From the NCBI RefSeq assembly GCF_000430665.1, contig NZ_AUML01000039.1, forward strand, positions 1 to 46,359: a stretch of 46,359 nt of DNA. The letters are read 5' to 3'. Made by a program: the position numbers and the translations under genes. Of the stretch, positions 35,599-44,462 are shown piece by piece. The notes under the pieces are model-generated. The model had not been told where the DNA came from. It made no database searches and saw only the letters and a program-made list of their open reading frames with translations. This stretch comes from Aquimarina muelleri DSM 19832. Its GTDB lineage: Bacteria > Bacteroidota > Bacteroidia > Flavobacteriales > Flavobacteriaceae. The first letter of the stretch is position 1; the number at the start of each line of letters is the position of its first letter.

Positions 35599-36099
35599 AT
35601 GATAATTTTAAATAGAGTATATAAATCTGCAAGTCTTTTATTTGTTCTTATAACTTGCACACAATGTGCCGGCAGTCAACAAATAGATAAGAAAAATCCA
35701 GTGGAAATTAAAGAGGCGTATTTTCAAAGATGGATTTCAGGAGTAGAAGGAGGAGGCTCTGGTTTAATGGTTTATATAGAGATTAATGAAAATACAGATG
35801 TGCAATTAGAACATGCATATTTTAAAGGTAAAAAGATAAAACTTGATCATAAAGCTAGCGAACTGGAATATGTTGGGCATTATTCGGTAGTTTCAAAACG
35901 ACCAGAATTAATTATGAGTGATAACCCAAAAGAAGAATTCAAAAATAAACTTCCTGATGTAGAAGAAAAAATACCTTTTAAATTAAAAGAAAACGAATGC
36001 ATGATAAGCTACATTAAAAATGGAAAAAAAGGCTTTTTTAAACTAGATAATATAGTAGAAAAGGAAATGGAGGCATATCCAATGCAGAGGAGACAATAA
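35599..36099 (+). CDS. Hypothetical lipoprotein before the flippase gene
   Basis: This 166-residue protein is not recognised beyond its export signal. A hydrophobic N-terminus (KSASLLFVLITCTQCAGS) has Cys23 as the likely lipidation site. The rest is charged and probably beta-rich, with a central WISGVEGGGSGLMVYIEI stretch. Similar small lipoproteins precede oligosaccharide-flippase genes in flavobacteria, to my knowledge without assigned function. The flippase gene starts 33 bases after its stop, so co-transcription is likely. Confidence 0.75.
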   Translation: MIILNRVYKSASLLFVLITCTQCAGSQQIDKKNPVEIKEAYFQRWISGVEGGGSGLMVYIEINENTDVQLEHAYFKGKKIKLDHKASELEYVGHYSVVSKRPELIMSDNPKEEFKNKLPDVEEKIPFKLKENECMISYIKNGKKGFFKLDNIVEKEMEAYPMQRRQ

Positions 36100-36132
36100 A
36101 ATTGTATTTTTACAATCTTAAGTATACTATCG

Positions 36133-37584
36133 TTGGGGATATTTCAAAAACTTTTTAAGCAAACTTTTATATACGGTTTGGCAACAGTGTTGCCTCGCAT
36201 GTTGTCGTTTATTCTAGTGCCATTATATACCAAATTATTGCCAACAGAGGAATATGGTAAAATATCTATTATATTTTCGTATTTCGTTTTGTTCAATGTG
36301 ATATTGGCCTATGGTATGGAAACAGCGTTTTTTAGGTTTTTTAATAAAGAATCTGATAAAGATGCAGTAGTAAGCACATCTACAATATCATTAGGAGTAT
36401 CAACGCTGGCATTTTTCATATTGGCTATGTTGTTTAAAGAACAGATAGCAATACTAACAGATATACGAGTAGATTATATTGCGCTAGTCATTTGGATTTT
36501 ATTATTGGACGCGCTAGTAATTATTCCTTTTGCTTGGTTACGTGCTAACGAAAGACCAATGCGTTATGCAATTCTTAAAATTTTAAATGTAGCTATTAAT
36601 CTTGGATTGAATGTTTTTCTCTTAATTTTTCTAGGTGGATTAGCGTTCAAATCTTCTTTTTTTGGTGTTATTTGTATAGATGATTATGAAATCAATTATA
36701 TATTCATATCTAATTTGATCGCAAGCGGAGTAACACTTTTGTTATTAGTTCCTTTTTATATAAAGATTAACTATCGTTTTGATAAAGTACTATGGAAAGA
36801 AATGATGCGATATGCTTTTCCGATTCTTGTGGCAGGAGTAGCGTATTCGATCAATGAAACCTTTGATAGAATCATATTAGATAAACTTTTGCCAGAGAAT
36901 ATTGCCGATCATCTTGTTGGGGTGTATTCAGCTTGTTATAAATTGGCATTGTTTATGACACTTTTTGCAACAGGTTTTAGACTAGGGATAGAACCGTTTT
37001 TCTTTAAGTATTCAGAGAATAAAAATGCACCAGAGACATATGCTAGAATTACTAAATACTTTGTAGCCTTTGGAGCTGTTATTTTATTAAGTGTTATTGT
37101 TTTTATACATCCGTTAAAGCATTTAATTATTCTTAATAAATCATATTGGGAGGCTGTGAAAATTGTTCCTATCATTTTATTGGCTAATCTATGCCTAGGG
37201 ATCTATCATAACCTTTCGGTTTGGTATAAGATTACTGATAGAACTAAGTTTGGTGCCTATATTTCTGTAGTAGGAGCAGTCATTACTTTAGCTCTTAATT
37301 TTATTTTAATTCCGACATATACGTATATGGGATCTGCGATAGCTACCTTGGCAGCCTATGGTTTGATGATGCTATTATCTTGGTATTTTGGTAAAAAATA
37401 CTATCCGATTCCTTATAATTTGAAGAAAATAGGAATGTATCTTGTTCTTTCTATTAGTTTTTCAATAGTATCATTTTATGTGTTTGATAGTAATTATATG
37501 GTTTCTATCCCGTTATTACTTGTGTTTTTAGTAATTTTGTACGCCTCAGAAAAGAAAGAATTAAAACAGATCTTGAAAAAATAA
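36133..37584 (+). CDS. Polysaccharide flippase (Wzx-like, MOP superfamily)
   Basis: This 483-residue membrane protein has about 14 hydrophobic helices. It begins with the basic amphipathic start GIFQKLFKQTFIYGLATVLP, which is typical of Wzx/RfbX-like exporters (F..T.iYgla..l.r...f.l.Ply). It would flip lipid-linked oligosaccharides to the periplasm. The start is TTG 36133. It may serve the glycan made by the operon at 2402, although it lies 28 kb away in a different conserved cluster with dut and a nucleotidyltransferase gene. Confidence 0.85.
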   Translation: MGIFQKLFKQTFIYGLATVLPRMLSFILVPLYTKLLPTEEYGKISIIFSYFVLFNVILAYGMETAFFRFFNKESDKDAVVSTSTISLGVSTLAFFILAMLFKEQIAILTDIRVDYIALVIWILLLDALVIIPFAWLRANERPMRYAILKILNVAINLGLNVFLLIFLGGLAFKSSFFGVICIDDYEINYIFISNLIASGVTLLLLVPFYIKINYRFDKVLWKEMMRYAFPILVAGVAYSINETFDRIILDKLLPENIADHLVGVYSACYKLALFMTLFATGFRLGIEPFFFKYSENKNAPETYARITKYFVAFGAVILLSVIVFIHPLKHLIILNKSYWEAVKIVPIILLANLCLGIYHNLSVWYKITDRTKFGAYISVVGAVITLALNFILIPTYTYMGSAIATLAAYGLMMLLSWYFGKKYYPIPYNLKKIGMYLVLSISFSIVSFYVFDSNYMVSIPLLLVFLVILYASEKKELKQILKK

Positions 37585-37660
37585 ACAAAAAGTATTTACT
37601 GTCTCAATTACAGTTTAAAGATAAAATCGTTAAAAGACAGGGTATTTATTAAAATATAAA

Positions 37661-38095
37661 ATGAAAATAAAGATTATTAATCAGTCCTCGCATAATTTAC
37701 CTAATTACGAAACCATTGCCTCGGCAGGGATGGATTTAAGGGCAAACATAAAAGATTCAGTAACATTAAAGCCTTTGGAGCGAACTATCATAAAAACAGG
37801 TCTTTTTATAGAGTTACCTATAGGATATGAGGCACAAGTTCGTCCACGTAGTGGGCTAGCAGCAAAAAATGGAATTACAGTGCTTAATGCACCAGGAACT
37901 ATCGATGCAGATTATAGGGGAGAAATAGGCGTAATTTTAGTGAATCTTTCTAATGAAAACTTTACTATTGAGAATGGAGAACGAGTGGCACAAATGGTAA
38001 TTGCAAAGCATGAACGGGCAGAGTGGTTGCCAGTATTAGAACTATCAGAAACCTCTAGAGGAGAAGGAGGATTTGGTAGTACAGGAGTAAAATAA
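37661..38095 (+). CDS. dut: dUTP diphosphatase
   Basis: dUTPase hydrolyses dUTP to dUMP and keeps uracil out of DNA. The 144-residue trimeric enzyme shows all five motifs: [47 protein letters not shown] and the C-terminal [10 protein letters not shown]. It lies 76 bases after the flippase gene and 29 bases before the nucleotidyltransferase gene, in what looks like one operon. Confidence 0.97.
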   Translation: MKIKIINQSSHNLPNYETIASAGMDLRANIKDSVTLKPLERTIIKTGLFIELPIGYEAQVRPRSGLAAKNGITVLNAPGTIDADYRGEIGVILVNLSNENFTIENGERVAQMVIAKHERAEWLPVLELSETSRGEGGFGSTGVK

Positions 38096-38124
38096 AAACA
38101 TAAAACATAACACAAACAAATTAT

Positions 38125-39141
38125 ATGAGAATTATTGTACCTATGGCAGGAAGAGGTTCTAGATTAAGACCTCACACTCTTACCGTTCCAAAACCTTTAA
38201 TTCCCGTTGCAGGAAAACCCATTGTACACAGATTAGTATCTGATATTGCTAAAGTATTAGGAGAGCCAATCGAAGAAATTGCGTTCGTGTTGGGAGATCC
38301 AGCCTTTTTTGGGGACGATGTTGTCGAAAGTTTAACAGAATTAGCAGAAGGTCTTGGCGCAAAGGCTTCTATTTATAGACAAGATCAGCCTTTAGGAACA
38401 GGCCACGCTATTATGTGTGCCAAAGAATCTCTTTCAGGGCCAGCAGTTATTGCTTATGCAGATACGTTGATTCGTGCAGATTTTAATTTGGATAAAGATG
38501 CAGATTCTGTAATTTGGGTAAAACAAGTAGATCAGCCCGAAGCATACGGCGTTGTAAAGCTTAACGATAAAAATCAGATCGTAGAACTGGTAGAAAAACC
38601 TAAAACGTTTGTGTCCGATTTGGCAGTTATTGGTATTTATTACTTTAAAGACGTTGCAGTACTTAAAAATGAATTACAATATGTTCTGGATAATAACATT
38701 ATTAATGGTGGAGAGTACCAGATTAATGATGGAATCAAAAGAATGATGAGTAACGGTAAAGTTTTTGTGTCTGGTCAGGTAGAAGAATGGATGGATTGTG
38801 GTAATAAAAACGTTACGGTAGAAACCAATAGCAGAATGCTTGGGTTTTTGGAAAAAGATGGAGAACAGTTGGTTAGTGATACAATAACTAAGCAAAACTC
38901 TACAGTCATTGCGCCTTGTTATATAGGGGAAGGAGTAGTTTTAAAAAATACAACCATTGGACCTAATGTTTCTATAGGAAAAGGATGCACTATTGAGAAT
39001 GCTACTATTAAAAATAGTTTGGTTCAAACCAAAACTATCATAAAAAATGCTAACTTAGACAATGCAATGATTGGTAACAACGCTGTTTATGATGGAAATT
39101 TTACAACAATTAGTATTGGAGACTATTCTGTTTTAGAATAA
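38125..39141 (+). CDS. Sugar-phosphate nucleotidyltransferase (NDP-sugar pyrophosphorylase)
   Basis: The N-terminal half has the nucleotidyltransferase signature MAGRGSRLRPHTLTVPKPLI then PVAGKPI, with YRQDQPLGTGHAI and a D-containing YADTLI block. The C-terminal half shows hexapeptide (left-handed beta-helix) repeats, for example NTTIGPNVSIGKGCTIENAT. The 338-residue enzyme activates a sugar-1-phosphate with a nucleotide in the cytosol. Substrate could be glucose-, GlcNAc- or mannose-1-phosphate; annotations of this flavobacterial group vary. It belongs to the same envelope cluster as the flippase. Confidence 0.85.
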   Translation: MRIIVPMAGRGSRLRPHTLTVPKPLIPVAGKPIVHRLVSDIAKVLGEPIEEIAFVLGDPAFFGDDVVESLTELAEGLGAKASIYRQDQPLGTGHAIMCAKESLSGPAVIAYADTLIRADFNLDKDADSVIWVKQVDQPEAYGVVKLNDKNQIVELVEKPKTFVSDLAVIGIYYFKDVAVLKNELQYVLDNNIINGGEYQINDGIKRMMSNGKVFVSGQVEEWMDCGNKNVTVETNSRMLGFLEKDGEQLVSDTITKQNSTVIAPCYIGEGVVLKNTTIGPNVSIGKGCTIENATIKNSLVQTKTIIKNANLDNAMIGNNAVYDGNFTTISIGDYSVLE

Positions 39142-39183
39142 TTTAAGAGATAATATCGAGGGGTAGTATAAAACCCACTTTTT

Positions 39184-40557
39184 ATGAGTAGTAATTGGAA
39201 ACATATATATAGTTTATATTTATTCTTAGGAATAAGTTGCTCTACTGTTTTTTCTCAGGATATAGAGCCTAAACAAGATGTAAATGTGGATGATCTTGGA
39301 AATGTTTCTGATGAATTTCAAGAACTTTTTTTCGAAGCCTTAAAACAGAAAGCAATTACTAATTATGATAAAGCAATTGAAGCTTTAGAAAAGTGTGTAG
39401 AAATAGACTCTAGTTCTAAGTATTTGTACTTAGAATTGGGCAAAAATTATCTTGAATTAAAATCCTATCAAAAAGCAGAAGATAATTTTAACAAGGTGTT
39501 AAAAGATAAACCTAACGATAGGTTTATCTTAGAGCTTTTGTTTGAAACATATTTTCAACAACATAAGTATGAAGAGTCTACTATGATAGTTGAAAAACTA
39601 GTTCGTTTTAATACTATGTTTAAAGAACAATTAGCAAACTTATATTTTCTTGAGAAACGCTATAATGATGCTTTAACTACTTTGGATGAATTAGATGATG
39701 AATATGGTGTTGACCCTTATCGTGAGGGATTAAGAAAACGTATTTCTTCAAAAGTAACTAATCCAAATAGTCAGATAAGCAGACTTGAAAAAAAGATAAG
39801 TGAAAACCCTAAAGAAGAACAGAATTATCTTAACCTTATTTATCTTTATAGTAAAAATAATCAAAAAGAAAAAGCTTTTGAAAAAGCTAAATTGCTTTTG
39901 AAAAAAAGCCCTAAATCAGAGTTTGTACATTTAGCTTTGTATAAATTTTATTTAGAAGAAAGTAATATACAAGAAGCTATAAACTCTATAAAAATAGCTT
40001 TAATAAGCAATAAAATAGATAAAAAATCTAAACATAAATTGATTAATGATTTTTTGCTTTTCGTAGATAAAAACTCACAGTATGAGTCTCAGTTGTTAAA
40101 TATTGTTTCATTACTTTCTGATAATGAAAATAGCGGAAGTGTTTTTACAGAATTAGGGCATTATTACTATAAAAAGGATGATAAGGAGCAGGCACTTAAT
40201 TTTTATGAAAGAAGTATAAAAAATAACGTCAATGATTTTACGTTACTAAAAAGGATTCTATTATTACAATTAGATCTAAAAAGATACGAGAAAGCAGAAA
40301 CAGGAAGTAAATTAGCTATAGAATTATATCCAGCACAGCCGATTTTTTATTTGATAAATGGAGTGTCCTCTATACATCTTGAAAAAGCAGAAAAAGCTCT
40401 TGATATTCTTGGAGTTGGGATAGATTATGTAATAGAAGATCAAAAAATGGAATCTGATTTTTATAAGCAAATGAGTGCTGCTCATCAAAAACTTGGAGAC
40501 ACTACAAAGGCTTCAGAATATAAACAGAAAGCAAATCAACTTCAGAAAAAATCATAA
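39184..40557 (+). CDS. Exported tetratricopeptide-repeat protein
   Basis: This is a 457-residue protein with a signal peptide (SLYLFLGISCSTVFSQ). About ten TPR-like helical pairs run from residue 50 to the end, for example NYDKAIEALEKCVEIDSSSK and YLELGKNYLELKSYQKAEDN. It is likely a periplasmic or outer-membrane-associated scaffold. A Cys inside the signal (ISC) might allow lipidation, but SPase I cleavage after VFS is equally possible. It precedes DUF4292 by 7 bases and is coupled with the EnvC-like gene, a conserved trio in flavobacteria. Confidence 0.85.
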   Translation: MSSNWKHIYSLYLFLGISCSTVFSQDIEPKQDVNVDDLGNVSDEFQELFFEALKQKAITNYDKAIEALEKCVEIDSSSKYLYLELGKNYLELKSYQKAEDNFNKVLKDKPNDRFILELLFETYFQQHKYEESTMIVEKLVRFNTMFKEQLANLYFLEKRYNDALTTLDELDDEYGVDPYREGLRKRISSKVTNPNSQISRLEKKISENPKEEQNYLNLIYLYSKNNQKEKAFEKAKLLLKKSPKSEFVHLALYKFYLEESNIQEAINSIKIALISNKIDKKSKHKLINDFLLFVDKNSQYESQLLNIVSLLSDNENSGSVFTELGHYYYKKDDKEQALNFYERSIKNNVNDFTLLKRILLLQLDLKRYEKAETGSKLAIELYPAQPIFYLINGVSSIHLEKAEKALDILGVGIDYVIEDQKMESDFYKQMSAAHQKLGDTTKASEYKQKANQLQKKS

Positions 40558-40564
40558 GTAACTA

Positions 40565-41338
40565 ATGAACAAAATATGGTATTTATTGTGTTTTTCTTTA
40601 ATTGTATTCAACTCCTGTAAAGGTACCAAAGCGGTAAATGAATCCAGAATAAAAAAACTAAACGCAGAAAAAGTAATTGTCAATCATTATAATCGATCTT
40701 TTAATTTCAAAACACTTAATGCCAGAATAAAAGTTAAATATCATAGTGATAAACAATCTTTTAGCCCTTATGCATCTCTTCGTATAGAAAAAGATAAAGC
40801 AATATGGTTAAGTGTAAAAATGCTAGGCATTACTTTAGCAAAGGCTTTAATCACTCCAGAGAAAGTAAGCTATTACGAAAAAATAGAAAATACATATTTT
40901 GAAGGAGATTTTAAACTGCTAAGTAAGTGGTTGGGTACTGATCTGGATTATGATAAATTACAACAATTACTGCTAGGGCAATCTCTGTTTAATTTAAGAG
41001 AAGATAAATATGAAGTAACTATTGAAGATAGAGTATATCAATTACAGCCAAAAAAAGAATTAGAACTTTTTGAACGTTTATTTTTATTGCGACCTGATAC
41101 TTTTAAAATGGTATCGCAACAACTAAACCAGCCAATTGAAAATAGAAGGCTAAATATTAATTATGCAAGCTATCAAATAGTAGGAAATCAGGATTTTCCT
41201 AAGCAGATTTATATTGAAGCTTTACAGGGAAAAGAAAAAACAACGATTGAGATAGATTATAAAACGGTAGATTATAACACAAAGATAGGTTTTCCGTTTA
41301 CAATACCATCAGGATATAAGCAAGTTACTGTTCAATGA
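40565..41338 (+). CDS. DUF4292-family lipoprotein
   Basis: This 257-residue protein has a lipoprotein signal (KIWYLLCFSLIVFNSCKG, lipidated Cys at residue 19). A beta-rich body follows with LNARIKVKYHSDKQSFSPYA and LRIEKDKAIWLSVKMLGITL, the core of DUF4292. The fold resembles LolA/LolB-like lipoprotein carriers, so a role in outer-membrane lipoprotein handling is possible but unproven. Its stop overlaps the EnvC-like start by 4 bases (ATGA). Confidence 0.85.
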   Translation: MNKIWYLLCFSLIVFNSCKGTKAVNESRIKKLNAEKVIVNHYNRSFNFKTLNARIKVKYHSDKQSFSPYASLRIEKDKAIWLSVKMLGITLAKALITPEKVSYYEKIENTYFEGDFKLLSKWLGTDLDYDKLQQLLLGQSLFNLREDKYEVTIEDRVYQLQPKKELELFERLFLLRPDTFKMVSQQLNQPIENRRLNINYASYQIVGNQDFPKQIYIEALQGKEKTTIEIDYKTVDYNTKIGFPFTIPSGYKQVTVQ

Positions 41339-42564
41339 GATTTTCAAAAGTCATATATTTTATAGTTTTATTATTGGTTTGTGGTTCTTCTTTTTCTCAA
41401 AGCACCAAACAGCAACAGCTTGAAGAAGAACGTCAGAGACTTAGAGAAGAGATTGAACAAATGAAACAACTTCGTGCAGATAATAAACTCAAAGCACGTT
41501 CTGTTCTAGACGAAGTAGAAACAATAAACTCACAAATAAGTACCAGAAAAAACTTAATAAAAATAACGAATCAACAAGCTAATCTATTAATTAGAGAGAT
41601 TAACGTAAATCTAAAAAAAATAAGCGTATATCGTAAAGAATTGACTGTTCTTAAAGAAGATTATGCAAAAATGATATCCAAGTCTTATAAAAGTAAATCT
41701 CATCAAAGTAGAATTATGTTTCTTCTTTCTTCGTCTAATTTTGCACAAGCTTATAAGCGGTTACAGTATATGAAACAATATAATGAACATCGCAAAAAAC
41801 AAGCAGATCAAATCGAAAGTAATGCTAAAGAGTTACAGTCCTTAAACACAGATCTTTCTAGACAGAAAAAAGATAAAGATGTATTGATTGAAGAAAATCG
41901 CGAAGCGCAGGAAAAGTTAGACGAAGAAAAGAAAGAACAGCAAATTTTAATGGCTTCTATTCGAAAAAAAGAAGGAGTTTACACCAAGCAAATTAAAGAA
42001 AAACAACAACAAGCTAATGCTATTGATAAAGCGATTGAAAAATTAATTAGAGAGGCAATTGCAAAAGCAAATAAAAAAGCTGGTAAAAAAGTAACTAATA
42101 AAGGGTCAGCAACTACATTTGCCTTAACAGCAGAGGCAAAAATATTAGCAGATAGTTTTACTTCTAATAAAGGCAAGTTACCTTGGCCAGTAGGAACAGG
42201 AAAAGTAACTAAAAAATTTGGTCGTCAACCACACCCTACACTACCTAATATACAAATTAATAGTAGCGGAGTAGAAATAGAAACAAGATCTGGAGAAAAG
42301 GCCAGGGCAATTTTTGAAGGAGAAGTTATAGCGATTCAAAAATTAAAAGGAGCAAGTAGGCTTGTGCAAATAAGACATGGTAATTTTATTACCACTTATT
42401 ATAATATTGAAAATATTACTGTTACAGAGGGACAAAAAGTATCTACAAAACAATCGATTGGCGAAGTTCGTACAAATCCAACGACTGGTAGAGCAATTAT
42501 GAAATTCTTAATCTACCAAAATGCTACGCGATTAAATCCGCAAAGTTGGATTTATAAAATGTAA
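41335..42564 (+). CDS. EnvC-like murein hydrolase activator (degenerate M23 domain)
   Basis: This 409-residue periplasmic protein has a signal peptide (KVIYFIVLLLVCGSSFSQ) and a long coiled coil from about 20 to 240 rich in Lys, Glu and Gln. A LytM/M23 domain follows from about 285 (LPWPVGTGKVTKKFGRQPHP). The zinc ligands of active M23 peptidases are not conserved. NSSGVEIET stands where H..G.D.. is expected, and IMKFLIYQ replaces the HLHFE-type block. It is therefore an activator of amidases like EnvC rather than an endopeptidase. Confidence 0.88.
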   Translation: MRFSKVIYFIVLLLVCGSSFSQSTKQQQLEEERQRLREEIEQMKQLRADNKLKARSVLDEVETINSQISTRKNLIKITNQQANLLIREINVNLKKISVYRKELTVLKEDYAKMISKSYKSKSHQSRIMFLLSSSNFAQAYKRLQYMKQYNEHRKKQADQIESNAKELQSLNTDLSRQKKDKDVLIEENREAQEKLDEEKKEQQILMASIRKKEGVYTKQIKEKQQQANAIDKAIEKLIREAIAKANKKAGKKVTNKGSATTFALTAEAKILADSFTSNKGKLPWPVGTGKVTKKFGRQPHPTLPNIQINSSGVEIETRSGEKARAIFEGEVIAIQKLKGASRLVQIRHGNFITTYYNIENITVTEGQKVSTKQSIGEVRTNPTTGRAIMKFLIYQNATRLNPQSWIYKM

Positions 42565-42571
42565 CTAATAT

Positions 42572-43081
42572 CTATATAAACAACGCCTTTAGCTCAGTCG
42601 CATCTCCAGGCTTCATTTTGCCTGCGAGTACTAAGCTTAATTGTTTGCGTCTTAGAGCAGCATCATATCTCTTTTTTTCTAGCTCTGTTTCTGGCTTAAT
42701 AGAGGGTACTACTACTGGATTGCCACTTTCGTTTACAGCTACAAAAGTATAAATAGCTTCATTTGCCTTAGTTTTTTCGCCACTTTGGCGATCTTCTACC
42801 CAAACATCAATAATAACTTCCATAGAGGTAGTAAAAGCTCTTGAAACTTTGGCTTCTACAGTAACTACACTCCCTAAAGGAATCGCTCTATTAAAAGCAA
42901 CATGATTTACAGAAGCAGTAACTACAATTCTTCTAGAGTGTCTGCCAGCAGCAATTCCTGCCGCGCGATCCATTCGAGCCAATAATTCACCTCCAAAAAG
43001 ATTGTTAAGAGGATTGGTTTCTCCTGGTAATACAAGATCAGTAAGAATAGTTCGCGATTCTGAAGGATGTCTAAATTCCAT
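42572..43081 (-). CDS. Hotdog-fold acyl-CoA thioesterase
   Basis: This 169-residue cytosolic enzyme is of the YciA/BFIT type and hydrolyses acyl-CoA to free acid and CoA. It shows LVLPGETNPLNNLFGGELLA (N....GG..L), then MDRAAGIAAGRHSRRIVVTA and VNHVAFNRAIPLGSVVTVEA, with a TFVAV beta strand. Length is typical of the single-domain form. It is convergent with the EnvC-like gene (7 bases apart) and is transcribed alone. Acyl-chain preference cannot be read. Confidence 0.9.
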   Translation of the reverse strand: MEFRHPSESRTILTDLVLPGETNPLNNLFGGELLARMDRAAGIAAGRHSRRIVVTASVNHVAFNRAIPLGSVVTVEAKVSRAFTTSMEVIIDVWVEDRQSGEKTKANEAIYTFVAVNESGNPVVVPSIKPETELEKKRYDAALRRKQLSLVLAGKMKPGDATELKALFI

Positions 43082-43325
43082 ACAATTTTTTAATTTTTGT
43101 AAAGATATAAGGTAATACCGTAACGAGGAAATTAGTTACTCGGTATTTAGTATTTTGATATAAAGTAAGGTCTCTGGGGTTGATTTTTAGTTTACATTAT
43201 GCTAACTAAGGTTTATGAAAACAGAATCAACACAGTATAAAATATAATACACCCCTTCAGGAATTTATTTTAAAACAAAATATATTAAAAATAGTATCTT
43301 ACAATATTACTATAAGTTCATTAAT

Positions 43326-44297
43326 TTACTCTTGAACTAACAACCAAGCTTTGGGATTTTGTTTTTGTTTAATTGTACTTAAAGCTAGTAATGCTTGTGA
43401 TCTATCTTTATAAGTATCATAGGCTACTTGATGTAATCCATATTTGTTTAAACCAATAATACGTGCGTCAAAACCTTGTTTTTTAAGATCTTGTACTTTT
43501 TTGTCTGCATTAGAAATAACTCTAAAAGCACCAGCTACAACATGAAATTTTCCTAAAACGTCTTTTGTCGAAGAGGTAAAAGGAGTAGTGTTTTCTTTTA
43601 TAATATTGAGGTTAATAGCAGGCAAAGGATTTGAAATTTCAAAAGTCGCTTCCTGTATTTTATTTTCTATCTCTTGATTGGCTTTTTGCCATTCTTTATT
43701 ATTATAGCTTATATTAGTATCACTAACCTTCTTAAGACCAAAAAAACCTCCAATTCCAAGTACAATTGCTGCAACTGCTGCATACTGTAAATATGGACGT
43801 TCCTGACGTTTTTCGGGAGTAAAGGTAAGTGGGGCTACTTCTTCAATTGCCTCAACTTCTTTTTTATAAATCTCACGTCTTATGGCAGGAGAGGCAAAAG
43901 ACTGTAATCCAAACGCTTCTGTAAGGTAGTTTACTCCTTGTGCAGGTTCAAATTGTAAAGTGTTTTCTACAGATGTATAAAAAGCACCTATTTTGTCTAA
44001 TTCAACATGTTGTCCATTATTCATTTTCTCGTTAATAGACAATACATATCGCTGGATTTTAGCAACAGCATCTGTATATGTTATGTTTTCTACAGAAGCT
44101 ATGTAATTGGCTAATAACCCATCATTGTTTTTTAATTGACTATTAAAAGAAATTAATTTTTGAGGAGGAAAAAAAGTATTAGTACTTTGTTGAATCGTAG
44201 CTGGTTGACGTCTTGTTAAAAAGGCACCAAATCCAGGTAGAATTATACATTCATATCGGTATAATAATTCGCTTATATATGTAGCTATGCTATTCAT
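43326..44297 (-). CDS. HU-CCDC81 and SPOR domain protein
   Basis: This 323-residue single-pass membrane protein begins with two CCDC81-like HU-type domains in the cytoplasm (about 1-120), including YISELLYRYECIILPGFGAF and ITYTDAVAKIQRYVLSINEK. A membrane helix lies at about 171-188, then a linker. A C-terminal SPOR domain (about 249-323) in the periplasm would bind denuded glycan strands at the septum. The architecture suggests a link between chromosome or cytoskeleton and division-site peptidoglycan. It is divergent from dprA, with its own promoter. Confidence 0.88.
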   Translation of the reverse strand: MNSIATYISELLYRYECIILPGFGAFLTRRQPATIQQSTNTFFPPQKLISFNSQLKNNDGLLANYIASVENITYTDAVAKIQRYVLSINEKMNNGQHVELDKIGAFYTSVENTLQFEPAQGVNYLTEAFGLQSFASPAIRREIYKKEVEAIEEVAPLTFTPEKRQERPYLQYAAVAAIVLGIGGFFGLKKVSDTNISYNNKEWQKANQEIENKIQEATFEISNPLPAINLNIIKENTTPFTSSTKDVLGKFHVVAGAFRVISNADKKVQDLKKQGFDARIIGLNKYGLHQVAYDTYKDRSQALLALSTIKQKQNPKAWLLVQE

Positions 44298-44363
44298 TCC
44301 CCTTGTTAAAAAAAAGTTTTTTAATTGTCAATTATGAATTTATTTGACCTTTTTATGATACTA

Positions 44364-44394
44364 CAAAGGTAGGGAAAATTGAAGGCTCTATAAA
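44364..44394 (-). promoter_or_regulatory. Promoter of the HU-CCDC81/SPOR gene
   Basis: On the minus strand there is TTTA (44394-44391), 19 bases, then TACCTTTG (44371-44364). This is close to the Bacteroidota consensus TTTG-N17-23-TAnnTTTG. The predicted start of transcription is about 60 bases before the ATG. Confidence 0.55.
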
Positions 44395-44462
44395 CTCTAA
44401 GCTTTGATTTTATTAACATCTACTATTTTTTTCGTTTCTTGTGCTGACTTACAAATCATTAC

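Noticed and set aside
44300..44345. AATTGTCAATTATGAATT near the HU/SPOR gene as a second copy of the 45900 operator
   Set aside because: It has only one half-site (AATTGTCAA) and no partner at the right spacing.
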